The notes beneath the pieces were generated by a model, which made no database searches, had not been told where the DNA came from, and worked only from the letters and a program-made list of their open reading frames with translations. A stretch of DNA of 30,560 nt from the NCBI GenBank assembly GCA_964400125.1, contig CAYNSR010000022.1, positions 1-30,560 of the forward strand, in the 5' to 3' direction. Of this stretch, positions 23,632-30,560 are shown in pieces. Numbering within the stretch: the first letter of the stretch is position 1; each line of letters begins with the position of its first letter. The translations under genes were made by a program, and so were the position numbers. This DNA comes from Micavibrio sp964400125. Its GTDB lineage: Bacteria; Pseudomonadota; Alphaproteobacteria; Micavibrionales; Micavibrionaceae.

Positions 23632-25623
23632 TCACATTTTTCCCGGTTTTTGCAGATAAACGGTATGAATTTCTGCGGATGCGTTCTGAAGATTTTCGAA
23701 TTTGTGACGATAGATATAAACCCCCTCCAGCACCCTTTGCACATAATTCCGGGTTTCCGCAACCGGGATCATCTCGATCCAGTCGATCATGTCGATCGGT
23801 CCCTGCCGTGGATCGCCATTCACCTTGATCCATGAATTCACCCGCCCCGGCCCGGCATTATAGGCCGCAATCGCCAGAGGATAATTTCCACCAAAACGCG
23901 ACACCATCTGCGCAATATAAAGCGAACCCAACTGGATATTGTGGTCCGGGCGCGCCGTCAGCCATTCATTCTGGTGCAAAATGCCCGCCTTTTTTGCAGT
24001 CTCCTTGGCAGTGGGGGGCATCAACTGCATCAATCCACGCGCCCCGGCGGGGCTGAGCGCATGTTGGTCGAACTGGCTTTCCTGCCGGATGATCGCATGC
24101 ACCAGCGCCCATTCTGCCTTCACCGGTTTCATCCGTGCCAGCATAGTCGGGAAGGCATAATCCGCCATCACCACCCCCTTCGTCTGCGCCTTCTTGGCGA
24201 CGGCGATGGAGTCGTGATAATGCTGCCAGTCATTGGCCATTCCTGCGGCCAGATAAAACTGGGCCGACGTTGTTGCCTTGTCGGCATAGGCGCGTAAAAA
24301 CGCACTGGCATCATTGCGGATACCGGCAGTGTAGAAAAGACGCGCCGCCTGTATCAGATCGTCTTTTTCGAATTCCCGACGCGCCTGCACGGACAGTGCG
24401 GGCTTCAATTCCACCGGTTCGGAATCCCGGCCCAGTTTGGCAAGGCTCATCTGTCCGTAGAACGTCGTCGGATATTTCGCGCCCGTTTCATACCATTGCC
24501 TTGCGACATCCTTGTATTTCAGGGATTCACTGGCCAGCCCGGCCCAATAGGCTGCGCGCGATCTGGTGATGGGCATGGTGCTTTTATGGTACATGGCCTC
24601 AAAATATTCGAACGCCTCCCACGGCTTGCCTAAAAAACGCAAAGCCAGCCACCCCGCCAGAAACTGAGCCTCGGCAAAACCGGCGCCGTCCTTCATTTCG
24701 TGTTTTGCCACCAGCAGATAGGCACTTTCATACTGCTTTTTCTCGATGAAACGGCGGGCGATGATATGACGTTCCCGCCACCAGTCTTCCGGATTGGGGA
24801 TCAGATGCGCGGGCGGCGCATTGTGCAGAATTTCAATCGCCCGGAAATCCATATCTTTCTTCCGCCGCCAGCGCAGCCGCTCATACGCCAGACCCGGGTC
24901 GTTCAGCAAATGCGGCGGCACCCGCGCCAGAGCCCCGTCAACCCCCGCATCCCCCGCCGCCAGCGCAATCCGCGCTTCGGCAAGCTGGGGGTAACCCTGC
25001 CCCAATACCCGGGCGATAGCCCGCGCGTTGGTTATCTGCCCCTTGTGCAGCAGGACATTGAAGCGGCGCTTATGCGTTTCCTTTTCGATCAGCTTGCCGT
25101 AATTTCCTAGAAAGCGCGCCTGCTGCTCGGCGGTCAGGCTGGCATCACCCCACCACGCATTGATCGCCACGCCCATTTTTTTCGTCATCCCCTGCGCCTT
25201 CATGGCCTTCATGTAACGGTCCATGCCGTCGGATGTTTTCGGCGCATATTCGTCGAACCAGCGGATAATCGCATCCGGCGGGGTCGTATCAGTGATGGAA
25301 CGTTCTGCCGCCAGTTGCAATGTGCCTTGTTGCGGCCAGTGCGGCACCTGCCGGACGAAACTGGAAATACGGTTAAAGGCAAACGGTCCGGGATTGTCGG
25401 TATAATACATCCAGTAATATATCCGTGCCGCCAGCGGATCATGTGTATTAGCAATTTGCGCCTCGGCAAAGGACCAGCGTTTTTGCCCGGCGGCCTGCAG
25501 GGCGCTGACCACCGCCTTGCGGTCGCTTTCGCTCAGGCCGATACTTTGCGCCCGGGTCTGGGGGGCCGTAAAAACGCATATGACCGCAATGCAAAACGCC
25601 GCGCACTTGAAACCGCGCCGCAC
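23632..25623 (-). CDS. slt: soluble lytic murein transglycosylase, GTG start
   Basis: The 663-aa periplasmic enzyme cleaves peptidoglycan glycan strands to 1,6-anhydroMurNAc products. A signal peptide (VRRGFKCAAFCIAVICVFTA, ending near TRAQS) follows a GTG start. The middle is a long alpha-helical superhelix of TPR-like repeats. The C-terminal SLT domain has catalytic Glu at about 515 in IIRQESQF, then GARGLMQLMPPTA, IAAYNAGPGRV and ETRNYVQRVL. The frame stays open to 25938, but this part is antisense to dapA. GTG 25623 is the only start that gives a normal signal peptide; no good ribosome site is seen. Divergent from dapA with only 36 bp between. Confidence 0.88.
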   Translation of the reverse strand: MRRGFKCAAFCIAVICVFTAPQTRAQSIGLSESDRKAVVSALQAAGQKRWSFAEAQIANTHDPLAARIYYWMYYTDNPGPFAFNRISSFVRQVPHWPQQGTLQLAAERSITDTTPPDAIIRWFDEYAPKTSDGMDRYMKAMKAQGMTKKMGVAINAWWGDASLTAEQQARFLGNYGKLIEKETHKRRFNVLLHKGQITNARAIARVLGQGYPQLAEARIALAAGDAGVDGALARVPPHLLNDPGLAYERLRWRRKKDMDFRAIEILHNAPPAHLIPNPEDWWRERHIIARRFIEKKQYESAYLLVAKHEMKDGAGFAEAQFLAGWLALRFLGKPWEAFEYFEAMYHKSTMPITRSRAAYWAGLASESLKYKDVARQWYETGAKYPTTFYGQMSLAKLGRDSEPVELKPALSVQARREFEKDDLIQAARLFYTAGIRNDASAFLRAYADKATTSAQFYLAAGMANDWQHYHDSIAVAKKAQTKGVVMADYAFPTMLARMKPVKAEWALVHAIIRQESQFDQHALSPAGARGLMQLMPPTAKETAKKAGILHQNEWLTARPDHNIQLGSLYIAQMVSRFGGNYPLAIAAYNAGPGRVNSWIKVNGDPRQGPIDMIDWIEMIPVAETRNYVQRVLEGVYIYRHKFENLQNASAEIHTVYLQKPGKM

Positions 25624-25659
25624 GCGGTCTAGTGTCAGGTGAAAATCAGGGAGGATTTT

Positions 25660-26565
25660 ATGTTTCACGGCTCCATCACCGCTTTGATTACCCCGTTCCG
25701 GGACCGGTCCGTCGATTTTGACGCGCTTGAACGCCTGATCGAACAGCAGATCGAACAGGGGACGCATGGCATTGTTGCCTGTGGAACGACCGGCGAATCG
25801 CCAACCCTGACAAAAGAAGAACATAACCGCATTGTCGAACGCACGATTGCCGTGGTCAAGGGCAGAATCCCGGTTATCGCCGGAACGGGCACGAATTCCA
25901 CAGCTTCCACCATCGAATCCACGCTGCACGCCCGGCACGCCGGGGCGGATGCGGCCCTGATCGTCACCCCCTATTACAACAAGCCAACACAGGAAGGATT
26001 ATACGCGCATTACAAGGCCATCCATGATGCCACCGATATTCCGATCCTCATCTACAATATCCCGCCGCGTTGCATCGTCGACATGTCCATCGATACGATG
26101 AGCCGCCTTGCAGAATTGCCGCGCATCGTCGGCGTCAAGGATGCCACGGCGGACCTCGCCCGCCCGACCCTGCTGCGCAATCGCACAGGTCCGGATTTTT
26201 GCCAGCTTTCCGGCGAAGACGGTACGGCTCTGCAATTTCTTGCCGCGGGCGGTCATGGCTGTATTTCCGTTGTCTCCAACATCGCCCCGGCGCTGTGTGC
26301 GCAAATGCAAAACGCATGGGCCTCCGGCGATGTGAAAGACGCCGAAACCATCCGCGACCGCCTCGCGCCGCTCATCAAATCCCTCTTCATTGAAACATCG
26401 CCCGCGCCGGTGAAATATGCGGCATCGAAACTGGGGCTATGTACGGATGAAATGCGCCTGCCAATGCTGCCCGCAAGTCCCGCAGCCCGCGAAGCTGTGG
26501 ACAGGGGGCTGGATTTCGCGGGGCTTTCACCTGCTGCAAGAACGAAAGCCAGAGCCACGGGTTAA
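25660..26565 (+). CDS. dapA: 4-hydroxy-tetrahydrodipicolinate synthase
   Basis: The 301-aa (beta/alpha)8 enzyme condenses pyruvate with aspartate semialdehyde in the lysine/diaminopimelate pathway. The Schiff-base lysine is K160 in IVGVKDA, the catalytic tyrosine Y132 in ILIYNIPPR, and the GTTGESPTL loop (42-50) holds the Thr pair. PYYNKPTQEGL is at 104-114. GGGAGG lies 5 nt before the ATG at 25660. Residue numbering is within one of the E. coli enzyme. smpB follows on the same strand after an intervening opposite-strand gene. A GC hairpin (26565-26585) follows the stop. Confidence 0.96.
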   Translation: MFHGSITALITPFRDRSVDFDALERLIEQQIEQGTHGIVACGTTGESPTLTKEEHNRIVERTIAVVKGRIPVIAGTGTNSTASTIESTLHARHAGADAALIVTPYYNKPTQEGLYAHYKAIHDATDIPILIYNIPPRCIVDMSIDTMSRLAELPRIVGVKDATADLARPTLLRNRTGPDFCQLSGEDGTALQFLAAGGHGCISVVSNIAPALCAQMQNAWASGDVKDAETIRDRLAPLIKSLFIETSPAPVKYAASKLGLCTDEMRLPMLPASPAAREAVDRGLDFAGLSPAARTKARATG

Positions 26566-26585
26566 GGGTGCGCCTCCCGCACCCT
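26565..26585. terminator. GC-rich hairpin after dapA
   Basis: Stem AGGGTGCG/CGCACCCT (perfect 8 bp) with a short loop lies directly at the dapA stop codon, between convergent genes. There is no U-run, so intrinsic termination is uncertain. Confidence 0.4.
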
Positions 26586-26619
26586 CCCCGTATCCCGAGT
26601 GCAACCAAGATATCCGACC

Positions 26620-27288
26620 CTAAATCGGCATTCTCATAATTATTTGAAACGATCTGGATACTTCATCAAGATAATTGAGACGATCCATAGAGACACTAGT
26701 ACCAGAAACATCTTCACGGACAGGCGGATTCTCTCTCCATCTTTCCAGTATATCTGAAAATTGTGTTTTTTGCTCAGGTGTCAGTTCGGATTCTACGATG
26801 TCAAGCGCGTACCCGGCCTCCTCTTTCGTCATTCCCCTCCCGTTCACTATCCGATCAATCACGCCCTCCCCCGATGTAATTTCGAATGAATCGAATGTCA
26901 AAATGTAAGACATGCCATTCCGATCAAAGTGAAACGACGAATCTCCTCCTATATTTTCCCTGATCTCAACAGGACTATCCGGCATCGTTCCGGGATAATT
27001 CCACTGTTTTTCCACTGGAATGGATGGGGCCGATTCATTAAACGCGGGCCTTGCGGATGAGAACTTTGCAGCATCCCCTCCCCCCGCTGGCGGTGTGGAA
27101 TCATGATGGCGCGTCCTGTTCAGCGGCCCTACCCTTTTCAGGGGGCTGCGCTTGCCAAGAAGGGCTGCTTTTTTGAGGATACTCTTGACGCTTTGCGAAT
27201 TTTCATCGGAAGTCTGCGGGGGAGGTGCCGATCCTTCGGTGGCATCGGGTTTTTCAGTGTTATCCGGTGAATCTGGCGTGTTCTGCAT
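26620..27288 (-). CDS. protein of unknown function with disordered N-terminal half
   Basis: The 222-aa product starts MQNTPDSPDNTEK. Its first ~110 residues are rich in Pro, Ser, Asp and Glu with a basic patch (LKKAALLGKRSPLKRVGPL). The second half looks folded: GGDSSFHFDRNGMSYILTF, then helical sequence with MTKEEAGYALDIVESELTPE. The ATG at 27288 has GGAAGG 9 nt upstream; starts at 27330 and 27339 are possible, and the frame is open to 27528, overlapping smpB antisense. No signal peptide or TM helix. I do not recognise a family. It interrupts the common dapA-smpB adjacency. Confidence 0.6.
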   Translation of the reverse strand: MQNTPDSPDNTEKPDATEGSAPPPQTSDENSQSVKSILKKAALLGKRSPLKRVGPLNRTRHHDSTPPAGGGDAAKFSSARPAFNESAPSIPVEKQWNYPGTMPDSPVEIRENIGGDSSFHFDRNGMSYILTFDSFEITSGEGVIDRIVNGRGMTKEEAGYALDIVESELTPEQKTQFSDILERWRENPPVREDVSGTSVSMDRLNYLDEVSRSFQIIMRMPI

Positions 27289-27466
27289 CTTCAAAAGCCT
27301 TCCATGATTGCCTCCCACACGGTTTATCATGTCGCACATCCCTTTACAATATTTCCTATGGAAAATTATAGCCCGTCGCCTGTAAAGTCCTGCACTCACC
27401 ATAAAAATCACCCTCCGCGCCGAAATTCTCTTTGGATTTCGCAGGCTTGGCGCTACATCTCTTTCC

Positions 27467-27961
27467 ATGGCCAGAAAAGACAAAAACAAACCGGCGATGA
27501 TCTCTATTAACCAGACGGTTGCCGACAACCGCCGGGCGCGGTTTGATTATTTTCTCGAAGACAAAATCGAAGCTGGAATCGAACTGACCGGGACGGAAGT
27601 GAAATCGCTGCGCCTCGGCCAGTGCAGCCTGAATGAATCCTACGCGCAGGAAAAAAACGGCGACATCTGGCTAGTCAATGCGCATATCGCCGAATACATG
27701 CAGGCCGGTGCGCATCTGCAACATGCGCCGAAACGCCCGCGCCGTCTGTTGCTGCATAAAAAACAGGTCAACCGCCTGATCGGCGCGGTCACACGCGAAG
27801 GCTACACTATCATTCCCGTGCGGCTTTATTTTAACGGAAAGGGACTGGCCAAGGTTGAAATCGCACTGGCCAAAGGCAAGAAAGACTACGACAAACGCGA
27901 AACCACCAAACAGCGCGAATGGAACCGTGACAAGCAACGGCTGATGCGCAAGCCTGAATAA
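27467..27961 (+). CDS. smpB: SsrA-binding protein
   Basis: The 164-aa protein binds tmRNA and rescues stalled ribosomes by trans-translation. Conserved blocks are visible: ARFDYFLEDKIEAGIELTGTEVKSLR, the NGDIWLVNAHIAEY strand, RRLLLHKKQVNRL, and the basic C-terminal tail KGKKDYDKRETTKQREWNRD that enters the ribosomal decoding path. ATG 27467 gives a short basic extension typical of the family; M11 (27497) is an alternative. A bidirectional terminator separates it from the convergent recA gene. Confidence 0.96.
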   Translation: MARKDKNKPAMISINQTVADNRRARFDYFLEDKIEAGIELTGTEVKSLRLGQCSLNESYAQEKNGDIWLVNAHIAEYMQAGAHLQHAPKRPRRLLLHKKQVNRLIGAVTREGYTIIPVRLYFNGKGLAKVEIALAKGKKDYDKRETTKQREWNRDKQRLMRKPE

Positions 27962-27983
27962 TGTGTTCCTGTCGGCACAAATT

Positions 27984-28015
27984 AAAACCCGCCCCCTTGC
28001 AGGAGCGGGTTTTTG
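27984..28015. terminator. bidirectional terminator between smpB and recA
   Basis: Stem AAAACCCGC (27984-27992) pairs perfectly with GCGGGTTTT (28005-28013) around a 12-nt loop. A T-run follows on the plus strand and an A-run precedes (a T-run for the minus strand), so it can stop both convergent transcripts. Confidence 0.85.
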
Positions 28016-28035
28016 CTGAAAAACTTTAATGGCTC

Positions 28036-29202
28036 TTACGCAACGGCCTTTTTACCGCGCTTGGTGGTCGCACCGTCTTCGGCGAGAACATCATCTGTCG
28101 GAGCGGCCTCTGCCTCCGCAGCTTCCGTCGGACTTTCGGGGCCAACCAGCATGGCATTGGCAACGACACCGGCTTTCATGCGGATTTCATTTTCCAGCTT
28201 GGCCGCCAGCTCCGGGTGATCGCGCATGAACTGCTTGGCGTTTTCACGCCCCTGACCGACGCGCTGGCCGTCATAGGCAAACCATGCGCCGGATTTTTCC
28301 ACCAGCCCCCCGGCAACGCCGAGATCAATCAATTCCCCGACCTTGGAAATCCCCTCGCCGTACATGATGTCGAATTCCACTTGCCGGAACGGCGGTGCCA
28401 TCTTGTTTTTAACGACCTTGACCCGCGTCTGGTTGCCAGTAACAGTCTCCCCGTCCTTGACCGCGCCGATACGGCGAATATCCATCCGCACCGAAGCATA
28501 GAATTTCAGGGCGTTGCCGCCGGTCGTCGTTTCCGGCGACCCGAACATGACGCCGATTTTCATACGAATTTGGTTAATGAAAATCACCACCGTGCGCGAC
28601 CGGGAAATCGAACCCGTGATCTTGCGCAAGGCCTGCGACATCAAACGAGCCTGAAGGCCCATATGGGAATCGCCCATCTCCCCCTCAAGCTCGGCCTTCG
28701 GCACGAGCGCCGCGACGGAGTCGATCACCAGAACATCGAGCGCACCCGAACGCACCAGCGTATCGGCAATCTCCAGCGCCTGTTCACCCGTATCCGGCTG
28801 CGAGATCAGCAAATTGTCCACATCGACGCCAAGCTTCTTGGCATAGGACGGATCAAGCGCATGTTCGGCATCGACAATCGCGCAAGTGCCCCCCGCCTTT
28901 TGGGCTTCGGCCATGATCTGCAACGCCAGAGTCGTCTTGCCGGAACTTTCCGGACCATAAATCTCAATGATGCGTCCACGCGGAACGCCGCCAATGCCGA
29001 GCGCAATATCCAGCCCCAGCGACCCGGTGGAAATGGCCTCGACCTGCATGGGGTTGTTGTCCCCGGTCAGTTTCATGATCGACCCCTTGCCAAAAGCGCG
29101 CTCGATCTGCGCCAGCGCGGCATCGAGCGCCTTTTGTTTATCCCCGGATGAACGTTGTTCCATTGCTGTTCCCGCTTTCAGTTGTGTGATTGTATCGGCC
29201 AT
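28036..29202 (-). CDS. recA: RecA recombinase
   Basis: The 388-aa strand-exchange protein also stimulates LexA self-cleavage. Walker A is GPESSGKTT, Walker B is LDVLVIDSVAAL, and the L1/L2 loops are visible as EGEMGDSHMGLQARLMSQALRK (split) and the IRMKIGVMFGSPETTTGGNALKF region. The C-terminus is acidic (EAAEAEAAPTDD) and ends in a basic KRGKK tail. ATG 29202 has AGGAGA upstream. A GTTC-N7-GTTC LexA box lies about 145 bp upstream of the start in the shared intergenic region. Confidence 0.98.
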   Translation of the reverse strand: MADTITQLKAGTAMEQRSSGDKQKALDAALAQIERAFGKGSIMKLTGDNNPMQVEAISTGSLGLDIALGIGGVPRGRIIEIYGPESSGKTTLALQIMAEAQKAGGTCAIVDAEHALDPSYAKKLGVDVDNLLISQPDTGEQALEIADTLVRSGALDVLVIDSVAALVPKAELEGEMGDSHMGLQARLMSQALRKITGSISRSRTVVIFINQIRMKIGVMFGSPETTTGGNALKFYASVRMDIRRIGAVKDGETVTGNQTRVKVVKNKMAPPFRQVEFDIMYGEGISKVGELIDLGVAGGLVEKSGAWFAYDGQRVGQGRENAKQFMRDHPELAAKLENEIRMKAGVVANAMLVGPESPTEAAEAEAAPTDDVLAEDGATTKRGKKAVA

Positions 29203-29346
29203 TGATCTGTTCTCCTGTTTTTGCATAAGGGCCACCCCTTCGCAATCCGGGATACGGCCAGCCTGTCAAATTGTCCTCAAAAGATCGGGCGATTCCGCCC
29301 TGCCTTGAAGAGTACCCTTTTTGTTCTTTTTGTAAAGAGAGAAAAA

Positions 29347-29361
29347 GAACAGACTATGAAC
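29347..29361 (-). promoter_or_regulatory. alphaproteobacterial LexA (SOS) box upstream of recA
   Basis: On the recA strand the sequence is GTTC-ATAGTCT-GTTC, an exact match to the GTTC-N7-GTTC operator of Alphaproteobacteria. A further GTTC half-site at 29323-29326 forms a 9-bp inverted repeat (GTTCTTTTT/AAAAAGAAC, 29323-29331 with 29342-29350) with one half of the box. Confidence 0.75.
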
Positions 29362-29376
29362 AAAATATTTTTATTT

Positions 29377-29405
29377 TTGACATAATGAAAAAATATATCT
29401 ACACT
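29377..29405 (+). promoter_or_regulatory. promoter of the YcbK-like peptidase gene
   Basis: TTGACA (29377-29382) and TACACT (29400-29405) are spaced by exactly 17 bp, about 25 bp before the ATG at 29431. The LexA box ends 15 bp upstream of this -35, so the two divergent promoters share one regulatory region. Confidence 0.6.
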
Positions 29406-29430
29406 CCCCGAATAACAGCGGAAAAATGCC

Positions 29431-30021
29431 ATGAAACTTGCCACCGCCCTTGCCACGACCGCGCTTTGCATTGGCTTCAATGCCCCTGCCGCCTCGCCGC
29501 CTGCGGGGACGGCCAGCCACGCGGAACCCGCAGCAGACACCTTGCGCTTTTACAACCTGCATACGCGCGAACGCCTTGTGCTGCGTCACCGTCAGGGCCA
29601 GCCCGCCAGCGATGACGCCAACACATTCCTGCGCGACTGGCGCAAAGGCTCATCCACACAAATGGATTCACGCCTGTTTGATGCCCTGCTCGATCTTCAA
29701 CACGCCATCTACAAACAACATCCGCGTATGACCGTAGAGTTCCATGTCATCTCCGGATACCGCAGCGCCGAAACGAACCAGAACCTGCGCGCGAATGGCG
29801 GCGGGCAAGCGTCAAAATCCCGGCACATGACGGGCATGGCGATCGACATCCGCGTTCCCGGCCTGACGACCACGCAACTGCGCGATCTTGCCACCTGCGT
29901 CAAAAGTATCGGCGGCGTCGGTTATTACGCGAATGACGGATTTGTGCATATCGACGTCGACAACCGCCGTTACTGGCCATCGCGCAGCTATCTCGGCGGC
30001 CTGCCCTGCGCAGTCAATTAG
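29431..30021 (+). CDS. YcbK-like (DUF882) M15-type zinc peptidase, secreted
   Basis: The 196-aa protein has an N-terminal signal peptide (MKLATALATTALCIGFNAPA) and a DUF882/YcbK-type peptidase domain related to MepK, which cuts peptidoglycan cross-links. Zinc-site motifs are visible: SRHMTGMAIDI (H132, D139) and FVHIDVDNRR (H173). ISGYRS (108-112) precedes them. It usually lies in the periplasm or is surface attached; no Tat motif is seen, so Sec export is expected. It has its own good promoter and is divergent from recA. Confidence 0.88.
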   Translation: MKLATALATTALCIGFNAPAASPPAGTASHAEPAADTLRFYNLHTRERLVLRHRQGQPASDDANTFLRDWRKGSSTQMDSRLFDALLDLQHAIYKQHPRMTVEFHVISGYRSAETNQNLRANGGGQASKSRHMTGMAIDIRVPGLTTTQLRDLATCVKSIGGVGYYANDGFVHIDVDNRRYWPSRSYLGGLPCAVN

Positions 30022-30028
30022 CAGCCTG

Positions 30029-30502
30029 CTAATTTCCGCCCGGACTGAAAAAATGTTTTGTCGCCACCCATGAATCCCGGCCCATGGTCCTTAGCACATG
30101 TACCGTCACGGCGATGTTTTTAACATTCAACCTGCCCGGCCTGCGCGAGTCCGGAACGATCATATCCTTGTGACGTTCAATCATCGCCGCATGGGTGAAA
30201 TCGTGCTTCAGTTCCTCCCGGTTGCGCCGCGCAGCCTGCGTCAACCCCAGCGCAATCCATCCACCCATGCACAGCGCCAGCGCGACCAGCGGTACGGTGT
30301 TCGCGCCCGGAATTGGAATCGGCGCAAGGATAAATCCGATCGGCAGGGCATAGAACGGATAGGCCGCACGATTCCGCTGCACATCCTCGCGGGCGATGCG
30401 CGTGACGGATATCGCCGTAACCGCACCATACAAGGTCATCCTGTCTGCGAAAGAAAGTCGGTTGAAAACGGGGCCGAGCCCGCCTCTTTCCTTGTCGTCC
30501 AT
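30029..30502 (-). CDS. small membrane protein, unknown function
   Basis: The 157-aa protein has a hydrophilic N-terminus (MDDKERGGLGPVFNRLSF), two predicted TM helices (about 47-63 and 68-88, joined by a Pro-rich turn APIPIPGAN) and a basic cytoplasmic-type C-terminal half with HAAMIERHKD and VHVLRTMGRDSW. AAGGGA lies directly before the ATG. No family is recognised. It is convergent with the YcbK-like gene with only 7 bp between. Confidence 0.65.
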   Translation of the reverse strand: MDDKERGGLGPVFNRLSFADRMTLYGAVTAISVTRIAREDVQRNRAAYPFYALPIGFILAPIPIPGANTVPLVALALCMGGWIALGLTQAARRNREELKHDFTHAAMIERHKDMIVPDSRRPGRLNVKNIAVTVHVLRTMGRDSWVATKHFFSPGGN

Positions 30503-30560
30503 TCCCTTACGTTCTCCCGTGGCGAATTTCCGCCTGTTTTTATCCTTGCCCGGGATTTTA

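Noticed and set aside
23502..23762. Upstream extension of the LuxR-type regulator frame
   Set aside because: The receiver domain begins at 23501 and the extension overlaps the end of slt without domain content.
25624..25938. Upstream extension of the slt frame to 25938
   Set aside because: It is antisense to dapA; the signal peptide begins at the GTG at 25623.

Overview
The window reads as a chromosomal segment of an alphaproteobacterium. The evidence is an fbcFBC-type cytochrome bc1 operon (petA-petB-petC) with an acidic N-terminal stretch on cytochrome c1, a DUF1285-cca pair, a dapA/smpB/recA neighbourhood, a DUF58/DUF4159 MoxR operon, and a GTTC-N7-GTTC type LexA box upstream of recA. The genus cannot be fixed from the sequence alone. 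Most of the window is compact, fairly GC-rich core genome. One AT-richer patch (about 4.0-5.5 kb) downstream of a tRNA looks like accessory DNA.

Layout. 1-297: truncated IS5-family transposase running off the left edge. 298-3112: sppA and trmN6 (minus) divergent from a polyprenyl diphosphate synthase (plus). 3113-5496: dispersed palindromes, a small lipoprotein, tRNA-Pro(CGG), a broken GIY-YIG nuclease gene with a hairpin-rich leader, a MITE-like nested inverted repeat, and a frameshifted glycine-rich gene. 5497-9178: ALDH7-type aldehyde dehydrogenase, a Na/Pi symporter that apparently starts at ATT, and a two-TM protein (all minus). 9227-12060: petABC (minus). 12073-12637: a dispersed palindrome and a small ORF or RNA unit ending in a terminator. 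12672-15403: hemF (plus) convergent with the cca/DUF1285 pair (minus), with a 57-bp-arm perfect palindrome filling the gap between hemF and cca. 15503-22261: four-gene MoxR/DUF58/BatA-DUF4159/VWA-like membrane operon (plus). 22258-25623: an unusual DHp-REC protein, a NarL/LuxR response regulator and a soluble lytic transglycosylase (minus). 25660-27961: dapA and smpB (plus) flanking an unrecognised protein (minus). 28036-30502: recA (minus) divergent from a YcbK-like M15 peptidase (plus), then a small membrane protein (minus).

How the genes work together. petABC gives the quinol:cytochrome c oxidoreductase, and the polyprenyl synthase makes the quinone side chain. hemF feeds haem synthesis. 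slt, dapA (diaminopimelate) and the M15 peptidase relate to peptidoglycan. cca and smpB serve tRNA maturation and ribosome rescue. The MoxR operon is a putative chaperone/envelope-complex module of poorly known function.

The most unusual signals are non-coding. A family of GTATAC-centred palindromes built from an 18-bp motif (TTTTRGTTACAGTATACT) occurs six times in two elements. One element has perfect 57-bp arms and contains the cca stop codon; the other sits directly upstream of sppA.
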